A stretch of DNA of 64,000 bases. It comes from Labyrinthula sp. Ha. Lineage: Eukaryota; Sar; Bigyra; Labyrinthulida; Labyrinthulaceae. The notes under the pieces were generated by a model. That model searched no databases, was not told the DNA's origin, and saw only the letters and a program-made list of their open reading frames with translations. Positions 19,594 through 33,602 of this stretch are shown one piece after another; the stretch's first letter is position 1; each line of letters opens with the position of its first letter. The stretch spans positions 1,364,001 to 1,428,000 of the forward strand of contig JAALGZ010000009.1 of assembly GCA_015227615.1 (NCBI GenBank). Direction: 5' to 3'. The position numbers were made by a program, and so were the translations under genes.

Positions 19594-21329
19594 GTTTTCC
19601 GAACCTCTAACAAATCCTATTACAAAAATGCGATACTTGTTCTGTAACCAGCACCACCACAGCGAGGCATTTGTGATGAGCCATCCATAAACTCAACCCT
19701 CTAACTATTACCTCCGTACTTGGGCTACCATCGTGCATCAATAACAATTTTCTACCCACATGTTCCGCCATTACCAATAGATACTCCTTTTAGACATTCA
19801 AAAAATCCACGTGCAGCACCAGCTCTCTCTTCTTGCATGATACGTCTCCCCTAAATGCCTCCTAATCAACTTCACATCTTTGTCGCAATAGAGGCAAAGA
19901 TATTTCAACCTGGTGACACCATCCTTTACTTCAATTTTATTTAGGTTTAGAAATAGGAAGTCATCAAAGACGTTACAGACCTTGTCAACGCTACGATGAC
20001 CAACACAGTTGTGGGCGCAGATAGCAAATTAAAAAAAACTATTTGACTATAACTACCTTACCATAATTTGTCCTATATATTACATCATATCCCTTCAAAA
20101 ACTCACCTTTCTTCTCCAATTTCATATCTTTCTGCAGCAATTTCACCACCTTCTTACTTGTCATTTTCCCCTTTATTCTCCTTTTCGGAAACGATATTCC
20201 CTACTCTTTCTACGATAAACTTCACCATCTTCTCATCCCGTCTCAACTCCTCTTTAACAATCACCAACACCTTTACCACCTCTGTTTTAGAACCTGAATT
20301 CATCCGCGCCATCCTCATTACCTTCCGTTTCAGTACATATACATCATTCTTACTAGCTAAGAATTTCATACCTCTCCAACTAAAGCTTCACTCTTACACT
20401 TGCATATCAACGATGTTTTCTCTCTTGTATCTTTGGGTCTCCTTCGTGGAAGTGTATCCCCGTCTAGTCAGAAGGTCTGTAAGGATATTACTGCTACCGG
20501 GGATATGCTTGATCATCATCTGGAACTCTTGGATTGAGATGATCCATCGTTGTGTTCTTCTCAGTACCATTTTTTTTTATTTCAGCTGGGCTGCTCATAA
20601 GATAGACTAAATTTTAATGGTTTGCAAAAATCTCAATGGAGACCTCATGCCATATGAGTATGAAATAAAACCGTGCAATGGTTTGTATCAAGGGAAACAA
20701 CTCCTTATTTGTCATGTTCCAATGCAGAGACAAGTTGACAAGCTCGCCGCTCAAAAAATATAAAGATCTCCAGCCATCCTCATCCCACAAGGCTATTACC
20801 GAGGACCAAAATTAGAAACTAGCATCAGCAAGCAACAAAAGCCTTTTTCATTTTTATATAAATTTAGAATTTGGTGTCTACTTTGGTCAACTCTGATGAA
20901 AAAAATCTCAAGCTACTGTTGACTCTCAATGCTCAATCAAGTTTCTAGGGGTTATGGTCTTCGCTTAGCTTTACCTACCTTTTCCCCATACTTCACCTTT
21001 TTTTCATCCCTCGAACCCCTACATCGTTTTATTCAAATATTACTTTATTTCCGTTAAACCGGGAATAGTACTCGCTAGCTAAGTTGAAATATAAACAATA
21101 TCCTCAAGGTAATCCACTTTTTCTAACTTCCTTATTTTAGATAACTTAGTGAAATATTCAGGTTTGTATTACCAATTATCATTCTTTAATACCCATTCAC
21201 ATCACTACAACTTCTTACTCATCAGATGACACTTGTTGATGTTCAACCAAAAATTTGTTGCCTTACAAACCTGCAACAATATCCCCAACTTCTCTAAATG
21301 CTCCGATCAGGTAGACGTATATAATGGCG

Positions 21330-21800
21330 TATCGTCAATCTACTGAAGTTATCCTTGGTCAGACAAGCTCTCCCTCTTCAACTCTGTCTAATACTTCTGA
21401 TACCACCCACTCTTGGTAAACAGCTGGTGTGTTGATGAACCCTTGTGAAGTCATTTCACGGTATAGGTGCCCCAGGGTGTTACAATGCCTAAGAACTTTT
21501 CTACCCCAAGTTTCACTCTTAGGTAATCAAACCCGGAGAGCATGTCGAAGGATTCAAAATAATTTTCGTTCCCTTGAAGCCACGATAGCTGTATCTCAAT
21601 GTCAAGAAACCCGTTTCGACTCGGATTGACATTCTGTCTACAACGCCTAAAACGGACCACCATCCGGTACTAGTCTTTTATTCACCTTAGGGACCACCAT
21701 TCTGGGTGACAAAAACATAGGCCCAGATATTGAACCACCTTCTCCGTTTCTTCTAACTCCATCATTTTGCTCCTTATTACTCCCAAACACTTTTATTCAC
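21330..21800 (-). other. Reverse transcriptase remnant of gypsy fossil
   Basis: Part of the 15.3-23.6 kb element. FDMLSGFDYLRVK and EKFLGIVTPWGTYTVKRVP match the LDLxSGYxQIxI and TxFxTPxGxYxxxRxPFG blocks of gypsy reverse transcriptase, and FINTPAVYQ matches the block that follows. Confidence 0.75.
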
Positions 21801-23600
21801 TGGATATGGCTTGCTACAATAATCAGCCAGTCGCCCCTTCAATCCCCTATTCATGTGCGCCAACTGGTTAAAGTCACACTTGGCATCATTCGTTTCAAAA
21901 ACACCTTTATTTTGATGTAGAATACTCAGCAATTAATAGAAAATGGCTGAAATCAGCTAGGCATGTCCCTTTAATGTCAATACTTTATCTTCCACCTTAC
22001 TTTTTAATGGCTGCTGAGCTCTGGGCTATTGATTTCCAGTAGACTTGCTCCCGCTCCAATTTCTATTTCTTCACGCATCACCATCAAATTGAGACCCACC
22101 CGCTGCTATGCCCAAACGTCCTTTAAATCCTTTTTTTATCATTACTCTGTTTACTCTCCAAAAATAAAACGTCATCTACTACACCAACAAACCATTCTTC
22201 TCCCACTATTTCATCAAATGCAGCTATCTCCTTAACTACTTCTCCGTCTCCCCGACTATTACCGGGTCCCTCCACTACATGTACATCCCTGCCTTAGCCT
22301 TAGCCGCATCTGTATTTTTTACCAAATCACATCCATTAATCATGTGACCAGGTGTAAAGCAGAGTATGTGTAACTCATTCACTCTAAATTATTCTTTTCT
22401 TTGCTCTTTAGGCATAGAACGAGAATTTATGTGGCGGTATTCACCATTCTCTAGCTTCATCTTCCTGATTACCCATAATTCTTCGAGTTTGGGACCATGT
22501 TTCTTGTCTTTTAACTTTCTAGCAACAGGTACTTTTTTATTTTCTAATTTTTCCTCCTTCTGACCTTCATCCCTAGTAACCATCTCGGGACTCTGAAGGC
22601 CAAAAGTGGATACTTTAAGAGAAAGTTGACGGAGACCCCGTTTCAATTTATTGTATTCCCTGCCAGACCCTTTTTGTCTGGACATCCTATACCCACTTAG
22701 GTCCTAGTTCCGCTGGCAATATCCTAATGATTTTGTAGCATAATTCGTTTTTCATGGATTCATTGCTCATTTCCAGTCCCTTTACAATGGAGTCACATCG
22801 GGACATAAATTTGGCCATGAAACTAGCTGGGAACCCTTAGTTAGTTCATTTTAGCTGTGTTACCTGCTTCAACGCCATTTCTTCCTGCTACGATGGTTCT
22901 GCATTTTGATCTTCCTAAACAGCTTCATTATCTTCCTGAGCTGCTTCAGCTTAACCCCCTCGTTCCTTAATTCAAATTTTACATTATTCGAAAGACATAA
23001 AATCAGGTCAGCCTACGGTAGTTTGAGTCTCCTGCTGACCACCGTTTCTTCACATACCCCAAGTTGATCCAAAAATATGGTCAAATCTGATGGCTTGAGA
23101 GAGTCTAGTAAATGTTTATTCTTATACTACTCTTCTCTCAACCTCCACTTAACACCCTCCCACAAGGTTACTGGCTCGAAACTATTATCATCTTCCTCCG
23201 GGCTACCTCCATTCTTACTCCCCTTTGACTCTGATTCTTCTTCTACTCTTTCTCCCCGTTGCACTCATCTAGCTCCTCCTTCTAATCCTCTCGCTACATG
23301 ACCTGCTACGTCTACTCGACCTTGATTCTGACTAACCTCCAACTGCTCTAATCTTAGTACCATTTTTTTAAACAGGCTCCAACAAATCTTAATATTTTTC
23401 CTCCTAATAACCATCATATTTAACTCGACGGCTTACTCTTTCGTCACTGTAATTAGATCAGATCAACCCATGCTTACCCGAAGCTCTTCCGCTTGACGCT
23501 CTTCTCTTACTTTCTATTCACTTTTTTCCTCATTACTGACACACTCTACTGGCACTGATAACCGGGAATTATAGCTTTTTGACAACTTTAAAAAGCCAAA

Positions 23601-25903
23601 ATGTTATTGTTTTCGAGTTTAATTCAATTTTGAAGCACTTGTTTTCTTCTTAGTACCATTTCTACTTCTGATTTTAAACCTACAAGTGCCTGTCATTATT
23701 TTTTTCTATCCATAGAAAGTTTGTTAATATTAAGAATTCATAGTTATTTTAACCTTTAACATCTCTACCATTGATTTTAAATTCCTAGTAGCAATTTATC
23801 CAATACCCTATTTCCGTCTCATACAGTCAAAAGGACATAACTAAAATATTACATCATTCCACGTCATCATCCTTAAACTGAAATCTAAAAATTAGATTAT
23901 CCCAATATTTATGTTCAAGTATTCTTCGTGAATCAAAGAGATATTGCAAGTATGTAAATCCTCTGAACGCCCGCACAAGATGAACCAGCTAACCAGATTT
24001 TGCCAAACGAAGGCTCAAGCAACTATTATTTGCACCCCTCATTTATATCTAAGCCCTGCTTAATGCTAGCATGATTTCTATAAGGTTAAACCTAACCAAA
24101 GAAATTTATATCACTAAAATAAACCAGTATGGCTGCATTGACTCTGCTAAGTAGCTTAGAACACAGGACTTATAACAGAACAGAAATTCTTAAGTGTATA
24201 AACATAACAATCATTTCTGTTAAAAAAATTAATTCAAAAAATGATAGAAGCAAATAAGAGCCAAATATTCAATATACCGACAATTTAGTCTTGTGCACAA
24301 GAAATACTTCAATGAAAATGAGTACGCCTGCTCCACAATTAAATTTCTTAACTCATAGCTTTTTTTTCTTCATTAGTTTTTTAAGAAATAATAACATTCT
24401 TCCATCTATTATTTAAGGTTTCAAAAACTCACGGCTATTATAATCAAAACATTAGAGCTAGTTTTCTATTGTGATTATAACTGCATTTCTGTAAAACGCG
24501 TCATCACCTTCTACTATTTATCTTTATCCCAATATTGCATTACCCACAATAACAATTTCCTTTCACAAATCAACTTTGGGATTGTCTTTCTCTGTGCACT
24601 TCTTTCAGAATATGATTAACTCTTAACGATTAAGTTTCCAGTTTGATACGGTTTATTTCAACGGTTCGGTATAACAACTCCGTGTATCGTATATATATAG
24701 CAACTGCAGTTATTTCAAAGTTTGTACCTTCTACGCAATACTTTGCGTGTCATACGATGACAGGATAAATATTTCAACAACATCCAAAAAACTAAATTAT
24801 AACAAGCACAAGACATGCAAAGGACCTCCCTTTGACTGCAAAGGAAGTTCAAATATTGTTCATCTACGTAAACTATCCCTTTTTTGAATTTTCAGGTACT
24901 AGCGCTCAGAACATTAGCTACAAAATAAAGTATCTTACCTAAACAATGGCTTATCAGTATTGATAAATCAGTATCAAGGAGATTTAATAATACAAAATTA
25001 AAGCTAAAAATCTTTTCAAGTATTTATGGATATTTAAATATTGCCCAAATAACTTCTTGAGGAAGAAAATGTATTATCATTTTTCCTTTGTGAAGACTTG
25101 ATACTTCCAGATAACTCAAGATAATAGCTTTTAAGAAACTGATTAAACTAATTTAAATGAGAAAACTATTATAAACAAGAAAGTATTCTCCAAAGAATAA
25201 TTTAAATATATTAAATAATAGAAGCAAAAGAAGAGATTTTTGTTGTTTAATGAATTGGGTTAAAAATATCAAAAGAAATATTCAAACAAAGATAATTATT
25301 TTTTTTTGTAAGCTTAACATTTTTCTAGAAAAGTTTAATATTCGCACCTCATAAATATTCACCAATATATTTCTATATATTATCCAAATGAAAAACATAT
25401 TCATAAATATAATATTCAATATCTCAGAAACTAAGTTTAAGGAAAGAATGTATTCATGAAAGAATATTTCTGTTGTGTTAAAGAAATATATTATTTATTA
25501 ACTTTTCTGTAAACAAATCTTAGTACCATTTTATTCTTAATAAAAATTTGTATAAGAATAAAACAATTAAAGAGAATCTATTTCAAAACTAAAATATCTT
25601 CTCGTAAAAACCCAATGTTAACATAGAACATTAGGTTAAATGCTTGTATGGTTTTTCTTCTGTTTATAAGTAAGATCCAGAAAAAAAAATAAAGGAAACA
25701 ACCTAAAGTTATTATGAATTACTTCAACCGAAAGCGGAAAATCCTGAATAGAATAGCTTGTGTTTAAATTTAAGAATGTTTGAAGTAAACAAATATTTGT
25801 AAAAAGAAACGCAAAAAGAGTTAAAAGAATAATACATGCGTGAATAGCAAGGTGTATGCAAATTCTTAGTACTTATAATCAATTCATATTTACACTGAAA
25901 AAA
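23601..25903. other. AT-rich stretch without recognised gene
   Basis: No ORF above about 60 codons and no motif recognised. It should contain the 5' LTR of the minus-strand gypsy fossil, but I could not delimit it. Confidence 0.4.
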
Positions 25904-27760
25904 TCATCGAGAGAATCTTTCTTTATTTTTTTGTTCCAGGATATTTTTATCTTCAATCATATCTTGAATTCGAATCCAAAGTAAGCTTTTTATTCTATAG
26001 CCAAGAAGACTGAAAACTAGTTTAGTTTCTGTTTTAAAATAAATATCCAAAATAATATTAGGTGCAAAAATAAACCTAGCAAATACTTTGAGCACAAATG
26101 ACTATTTGATATCAACTTCTTCTAAAAACCAACTGATAATTCTTGCGAAAGCAACTAAACTCACTGGATGGCCAAAATTAATATCTCCTTTGTTTCCATT
26201 TAAAACCTTTAAACCTTGAATCTATAACTTCAGGAAGTAATTCTGGAACAATAAAAGCATTTTCTCTCTAGGATGTGCAAATAAAACCAGACTATGTAAA
26301 GCTAAACTTAAAACATATTCTCTTTGTTTTTTTGTGTATTGTTTTAATAAAACTTCAAATAGATCTTTTCTTATTATTCCAATATCAATATATTTTCTAT
26401 AATTTGAGAACAGTTCTTTATTTGTTCTAAAAGCAAGTTGATAAAAACTTTCATCACGAATAAAACTTCCCAAAGCTTGAGCTAAAAAAAAGGTGCAAAA
26501 AATATAAAATTTTCATTTTCAAATAAATTTAAATCTTTGAAATAAGAAACAATTCCTTCTTCAGTATATATTTCTAACATTTCTTCCATTTCTTCTTCAA
26601 AAAAGTTACATTTTTTAGCTTTTAGTTTAAATTCTTGAACTGTCATATAACTTGATTCCTCTTGAAAATTATCCAAAAACAATACATAAACAGATTTGAT
26701 CGATATTATTGGATCTAATCCGGTAAGATCAACTATCATGCTTAATTCCTTTTTATTTCATTCTCACGACTCTTATCAGAATCAAAAGCATTTTCAACAG
26801 GAAATAAAATAGTTTTTTTCATCTTTAATAATGGTTAACTTCCCAGAAAGCGTATACAACAAGGATTTAATTATGCTGTTTATATTCTCAAGTGTTTTAT
26901 TTTTCTTTATAAAAGTGCTTAAAAAAGTTCCAATAAATAAAACAGGTACTTTTGGAGTGTTTTTTAAAATACTTTCACACCAAAATTTTAGTCTAAATAA
27001 ATTTTTTTCTTTTAACTTTGTCATATTAAAAACAATTAAATAAGTTGCTTTTTTATTGATAAAGATATGATAAACTTGAGAAAAAAACTTCTTGTCCTCC
27101 AAAATCATACATACGTAAAAAATATCTTCTGATGTAAAATCTGAAAAGATAGGTGCTGTTGTATATTGTTCAACAAAATTTTTCTCTCTTATACTTCTTG
27201 TAATCAACTCATATTCAAAATATAAGTTATATATATATTATTTTTTTTGAACCTCTTCTTCAAATGAATAATCAATACTCAACATATTCTTCACTTTTGC
27301 ACACTCAGACAATATTTTGCAAGTGGTTTAAATTCATTCACATAGTCTTTAACTTGAAATATTTCATAATCTTCCAAAACTAAAGTAGATGAAGTTTCTT
27401 TTTGAAAAGTTTTTCAGTTCTTCCATCGTCTAAAAATAAAATTAAACTAAATAAAATACCCATAAGAATAACTGGAACATCATGTAACAATTTATCTTCT
27501 TCATATTCACTTTGTAAAGCAGAATAAGCAATTTTTTTAACTTTTACTCTTTTCTTTAGATTTAATAAACCTCTTAAAAAATCAAGAACATGAACAGAAG
27601 GATGTGAATCAACTATTTCTTGAAATTCAACAATATCTTCTTCTTCTCTCTTTTTTGATTCTTAATACTCTTTACATATTAAGCTCTTTATTATTTTATT
27701 AATTTTCAAGTAGTTTTTGATAGCTGAAACAATAGCTTTATTTTGAACATCTTCTTCAAT
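25904..27760 (-). pseudogene. Roc-COR (Roco) GTPase remnant, copy 2
   Basis: Diverged duplicate of 12278-14150. The Roc part reads FVEQYTTAPIFSDFTSEDIF, VYHIFINKKATYLIVFNMTK, then KVPVLFIGTFLSTF, with the G4 region better kept than in copy 1. The COR part near 25904-26470 (HSLVLFAHPREK; KVFARFIFAPNIILDI) has drifted more than the Roc part. The switch II stretch reads VCMILEDKKFF here instead of DFGGQEVF: a frame change at the T6 run shared with copy 1 is cancelled some 25 bases later by an extra T in a T7 run. The Roc ORF (26794-27207) is thus open but has lost the DxxG motif. A non-functional copy is likely. Confidence 0.7.
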
Positions 27761-28245
27761 ACTAAAAACTCAATATTTTGAAAGCAAATACTCTATATAT
27801 AAAATTTTTTTATTAAAATATAAGTTTTTAAATATAATATTTGTATATTTTGCACTGAAGTTGTTCCAACATAGTCTAAATAATAATATAAAATATTTTT
27901 ACCGTATAAATTTTGTATTGATTGAACTCGATAAACTGCAAAAAGAACTCACTTCAGGAATATTGCACTCGGTAAACCTAAATTAAACATAAAAACAAAA
28001 CATACACTAACGAATTCAGTTTCAAGATTTTAAGTGGTTGAAAGTTTTGAAAATTTTCATCACTGCATCTGCAATTCCAAAATCTAAACTCAAGAAAATA
28101 AAATAAAATACGCGAGTGCTTTCACAGCTGGAAAACAAATAATAAATCTTACAAATATAGATCTAACATCATCAAAGGGACAATAGTCAAACCCAACATA
28201 AATATAAAAGAAGATAGAATACGATATAGAAGACACTTCTTTATT
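25904..28245. repeat. Segmental duplication, copy 2 (partner 12278-14630)
   Basis: Same orientation as copy 1, including non-coding 5' flank up to AGAATACGATATAGAAGACA near 28230, where similarity stops. The two copies are about 11 kb apart and flank the minus-strand gypsy fossil. Confidence 0.85.
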
Positions 28246-31200
28246 TGGTTGGAACCCTTTTACAAACTTTTCTATCTCCCTTTTGAACTTGTCTGGGTTA
28301 ACAGGATTCTTGTTGTGATCGTGTTCCCTTTGAATAATTTAGAAAATTAAGATACCCTTCAATCTTAAAGAATGTTTTATCATCTCTTTCTTCATATTGT
28401 TGTTTGATTGAGTTCATTTTTTTTTGTTTTTTTTTGTTTTGTTTTTGTTATTTTAGTACATATATTAATTGCCCAAAATATTTTCTTTTGCGCAAAAGTA
28501 ATCATTGAAAAAAAGAACTGGCTTTATTTAAAATTCTTCACCATGATTAACGTTAACTATCGAAAATCAAAATGACCTAATTTTGTTTACCATTATTAAC
28601 GGTAAGGAATCCTTAACGGATTAGAAATTAACGGAAATTTCCGTTGAACACGATAAGCACGATAAGAAAAATAGCTTTTAGTGCTCACAAAAATTTTTAA
28701 CAATTTAATATTCTGTCCAAAATAGTATCTTCATAATATATTATATCTATATTCTTTTTGTAAAAGAATATAATCGAAGAAAAGGCTGACTTAGAAGTAG
28801 ATGTAACATAGAATCAACATCAGTTCAAAATCATTTTAACAAAAAATATTCTTATGACTACCTTACCCTTGAAGTTATCACAATTCAAGCTCAAATTGAA
28901 CTCCTAAAGAGTAGAAAATTATTTAAATACATTTTCTAAATAATTTTAAAGAACTAATTCTGCTCTCGGAAAGAAAATGCAATGAGTAAAATATAGGTAT
29001 TACCTTGGCCTTAGCAAGAAATTTGCATAACCTTCATATAGAAATGATTGTATCTTGAACTAAAATTCTTTTGAAAAAGATTATGGTATATCACTGGCAA
29101 TATATTTTAATTTACTATGTATTCAAAAAAAAAGAAATTTAGCTTCTTAATAAGTTAATCATGAATTATGTACGTTTTAATATTCGAATATCAAAGCCAA
29201 ATTTAGCATAGGAAGATTTTCCTCAGTAAAAACCATGTTTCTCAGTTAATACTTCTTCGTTTTAAGCCAAATAAAATTTCAATATACTTTAAAAGTTAGT
29301 TCTTAAAATATTATAGCTTTTATATTTTCTTTTACTGGGAAATACTAGGGTTAAACTACGTAATTCTAAATTTTTAGAATATTAGTCAATTTCAAGTCAT
29401 ATTTTTGCTTCTCTTATATCTCGCTTAATTTTTATGCATAACACTATTGTAACTTATAAAACTAACTTAAAATTTTTTTCTAACCAATGGCCTTTAATTT
29501 TTTTTATGTTTAGGGACTGGAAGATACTTTTCTATTCTGTTCTTTTCACTTCATCGTGTATTTTAGAACAATTTCCAAATAATTTCAAAGGTCATTTCTC
29601 AATGAATTTCTTGAGTTATAAAACACAAAACATAGTTTCGAAAACCTATTTAAAATATTCTTGTAATCATACAAGAAAATATAGAATATGAAAAGAATAA
29701 AAACATGTAGAACGTAATATACCATTAAAATAAGGCACATCCAGTTTATTTTGTTCAGAAAATAATGAAGAAAAAGGTTAGGGTAATTTTATAAACTGGC
29801 AAGGTTAAGCCTTATATTCAAGCTAGATCTAGTAGTAAATATTAGGGTTTTATATTTTTTTATTATGGGATGTTGAAAACTTTATCAACTATTTTTTCAA
29901 AGCCAGTATAATGGCCATAAATTCAACGATACCTCTTTAACTCTTCTGCAAAGCTCAAAACATATTGCAAACTTAACTTATTATCTACTCGTATAAAAAT
30001 TTAAAGAGTTAAAACAATATAAAATGTAAAAAACACGATTACTGAAAACAAAGCATACAGCATTTTTTAGTTTTTGTCACGAAATCTTCTTCAAAGATAA
30101 TATTATCACCCACAATGTATTCCACATTAGAAAACTCTATTCAATCATGGGTCTTCAACGTATTTGATAAGGTTGACTATTTTAAGCCCTATAGGACGCT
30201 ACTTTTAAATGTCTTTTTTACTAAGTTTACAGACCTCTGAAAACATACATCAAACGTAACATCACGAAGAACAACTCTACAAATGATCTGATTTTTCTGG
30301 CGCCCTAAGGATTTACTATGTATAGCTTCTAGAACCATTTCTCAGGATATTTTTTCTCTAGTTAATTGTAACAAAGCTAAGCTCCACTCAGAAAAGTCAC
30401 ATGTTGAAAATTTGCACATCTGAAAATACGAAATGCCTCAGTTTTGTTATAATACCCTAGATTCTTGTACTAGGTAGCACCCAACGACAAAAAAAATGAC
30501 CTGTAATCTTTAATTCTATTTTTTAGTAAGTTTTTTTAAAGAAATGTCGATATTGGGCTAAAATGCTGTTTTTATCTACTCGAATCCGGGTAATACCTCG
30601 AGAAATACTCATCTAGAGCCCAAACAAGACTTACCAGTCAAAAGAACGGGAGAATTTAGGTCTGGAAACAACTTTTTTTTGAGAATTGACGTGTTCTGTA
30701 TAGACTTCCTAAAAATGTATCCTATTTCCATGATTTCAGAAACTTTGAAAAAGGATACCCTTAAATATCAAATATTCCTGAATGGGTGATACCAAGTAAG
30801 AAAACATCCTGAGAAATGGTAGTCACTCAGATGTACAAACTATTTAGGGTTCCCCTGAGTTTTGTTCCAATAAACTCCAAAAACTTCCTTATTGATCTTA
30901 GCAATAGTTATTTCGCTTAATTTAACTTTGCTCCAAACTCAACTTTAAAATAGCCAAAACTGAACTTCTAATAAGTCAAATATCAACAACTTTTACTCTA
31001 AGCTTATCTAAGACCAATTCCTAGTAACTTGGAGAAGTAAAAAATAAGCTTTGAAGTTTTTATTGATTTCAATTATACAGACCTCTATCATATAATTGCA
31101 AAATCTTATATAAAAAGGCATGGTTTTTTAGCTTTTACATATGATAAAATGTTTAAGAGCACATATTAATTGACATGAAGAACATCAGCATAAATTAAAA

Positions 31201-33602
31201 AAGATCTACGTTTTGTTTTTTGAAAAAAGTCGTATTGTGGTCATTTTCAGACGTATTTATGAAAAAAGTGATACTTTTGTTCTTACAAGTTAAATATCTT
31301 GCTCTGGTTTTTATAAAACATTCTTGGTATCATTTAAAAAAAGAAAACCAAATCTTTTTTTATGAATTTTTTAGTAATTTTTAATCAAAAGTTACTTATT
31401 CAGTCACAAACTTTTCATTTAAAATATATTCTTGAAGTACTCAAACATGCAATAAGAGCCCAAAATATATACCAAATGAAACACATCAAAAAATAGGATA
31501 AAGGAACAAACTATTCAAACAACCAAGAAGCAATCTTCGGAAAAAGAAAGTTCTTCACAGTTAGAATCAGAGGAAGTTGAAGTAGAAAAAAATTGAAGTT
31601 GAAGAAGAATCAGAGAAGAGCGAGGAAAGTCTTCTACCGTGAAATTGAAATCAGGGGAAATTTAAATTCAGAAAGAAACACAAGCAAATTGAAAGCTCTA
31701 AAGTTTCTGAAAGAAATAGCGAAGTATGTTCTAGAAGATTTTGATAACATTAACATTGAATAAGCTTTAACTAAATAAGAATTGGCTTTCGTATTTTCTG
31801 TCTTCATACGTATTTATATTTATTGTCGTTTCATTTACGTCTCTGTTGTGGCAGAGAAAACAAACTTCTTTTATGCTAAGAAGGTTGTTACCGTTAAAAC
31901 CCTATATTCTAGGACAAACTTCTTGCAACAACCAAACTACTTATACACAAATTATTGGAATCCAATATACCTTGGTGTCTCTTATGTCATCTTCTAACGG
32001 TAAGTTTGCTATATTTCCTCCTACAGTTATTGCCTGGTCTCTGGGTAAGTCACAACTACATGTGGTATTTAACACCCCTCTGGACTTTATGGGGAAAACT
32101 AGTTGCAAACTTGGGACTGTCTCATTAACTAGCACCAGAAGAACCCGAACTCACAGTTGTATCTGAACTCTAGTAAAGTATAGTTGCTACAGTGCTGAAC
32201 TATTTAACTAACACAGCAGAGAGCAGAATCTATGCTTGTAACAGGGGAAATTGAAATAGCATGAAAGAAAATGTAACCATTTTTTTCCTATTGTTGCGTA
32301 GTTTACAAAAAACAGAAATCTGTTGAACTGGATTAAGCGAAGGGATTACAAGAACTACATTCCTTCGTTTTATATGTAATTTTCAGGTACACAAAGATAG
32401 GAAAGCTAACAATACAGCAAAATGTGGTGAAGCATGAATAGATAAAGGGAAATAGAGTAAACCAGCTGAGCAGAAAGTGCTGGATATGACACAGGATTTA
32501 GCCATAATATCAACTGTTTCAAGGATGACCAACAATTCTCTTTCAGCAAAGGGAAGCTCCAATTAAATTTTGGTTTAATTCCCATAAAAACCAAAGTTAA
32601 ATAGGACGACAAACAATCTGAATAAAAAGAAAAAGGAAACGAAGGCAAGTGGTTCAAGAGGGAACTTGTATTTTCATCCTATGACTGGATCAGAATATCG
32701 CCAATGTAAAAAGCTTGGTCACAAGAAAACATGCAAACTTGGAAACACGAGTGGAATTCTGAGCCATGTGGATGAAATGTGTTTGAGATCGAAGCAGTTG
32801 ACATAGAAAACAACTTAAGATGTGAATAAGAAGCTCTAAATGTATGAAATGATCATACACGATAATTTAAAGACGAAGCAGATAGCACAAGTAACTCTGA
32901 GGATTCAACAGGACCAGCTACTGGTGATCGCAAAGCACTAGGTTTCTTTTAGTTTGTTCTCACAGAATTTAGTTGCTGAAAGTTGTATTGCTGTGTTTCT
33001 ACGGTACACGCCTTTTGATAGGAAGACAGTTGTCGTCCGTATAAATGCCTGACACAAAGAGGAAAAGGTTAAGCTCGAGAGTATATTGATGAAACACAGC
33101 ACATCATCTGCAGTGAACCTCACAGTTGATCTTTAGAAAAGAAAAGAGACGAAAGAAGGATATCTACGGATTACGGTACATTGAGTGGGTGAGAAATTTT
33201 AGCTGCACCATTCAGACCTTAGTTTCCAATTATACAACCAAGATCAAAATGTGAAGGAGATTAGAAAATCTTTTTTGAACATCATCCAGCAGTTTAATTT
33301 GGAGGAAAATATAGACCCTTTGTTGAACACCTCAGAGTGACTAAGAATACTAGAGTACTTTATGGAAAGTCAACATTAGTATAATTAATCGAATTTTTTA
33401 TCGCCATGGCTTTCAGTAGCACGTCTTAAGTGTACTTACAAGTACTAATTACGACAACATAAGATCTTGAAGGCACCAAGTAAAAAAGTTTTCAAGCTGT
33501 TTTTTAACCCCCTGTACTTACCGGTGTAACACCTGAACTAAAATTTAGTATCTAAAGGATAAACCAAGAAGCATAATATTATAATGCAGCGTAACTTACT
33601 AC
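28246..33602. other. AT-rich stretch, no secure gene
   Basis: A 39-codon minus-strand ORF (28297-28416, MNSIKQQYEERDDKTFFKIE...) continues in another frame as DHNKNPVNPDKFKREIEKF; it is unrecognised and may be a gene relic. Near 31500-31620 a purine-rich stretch encodes SSEKESSSQLESEEVEVEK. Near 32700 CKKLGHKKTC resembles half a zinc knuckle. These hint at older decayed retroelements. Otherwise nothing is seen. Confidence 0.35.

Larger units (their letters stand above)
15330..23600 (-). mobile_element. Ty3/gypsy chromovirus-like fossil carrying an MT-A70 relic
   Basis: Old, heavily broken minus-strand element with many breaks; ends approximate. In order of transcription: gag-like sequence (about 23.5-22.3 kb), reverse transcriptase (about 21.8-21.3 kb, with MVVPKVN, FDMLSGFDYL and GIVTPWGTYTVKR), integrase core (about 20-19.6 kb, and continuing beyond the nested element), an integrase C-terminal SH3/GPY-like region (SGDHALVSRVGTS, LRWVGLYLVHKV) and a chromodomain (WQVLTWRKGF) near 17.2-17.6 kb. 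About 1.3 kb further, in the same orientation, lies an MT-A70 methyltransferase relic. A 1.5-kb inverted-repeat element (18079-19593) is inserted in the integrase region. LTRs were not identified. The decay suggests an old insertion, older than the nested element. Confidence 0.8.

Noticed and set aside
20068-20610. 180-codon plus-strand ORF
   Set aside because: It is antisense to the integrase region of the minus-strand gypsy fossil and pyrimidine-rich for that reason.
14631-24800. LTR pair for the minus-strand gypsy fossil
   Set aside because: Comparing 14.6-15.3 kb with 23.6-24.8 kb by eye gave no convincing direct repeat.
29434-29691. 85-codon ORF with hydrophobic segments
   Set aside because: AT-rich random-looking sequence, no start context, family or neighbour to support it.
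31782-32166. Overlapping 71- and 106-codon ORFs
   Set aside because: No domain recognised; probably decayed repeat sequence upstream of the gypsy element.
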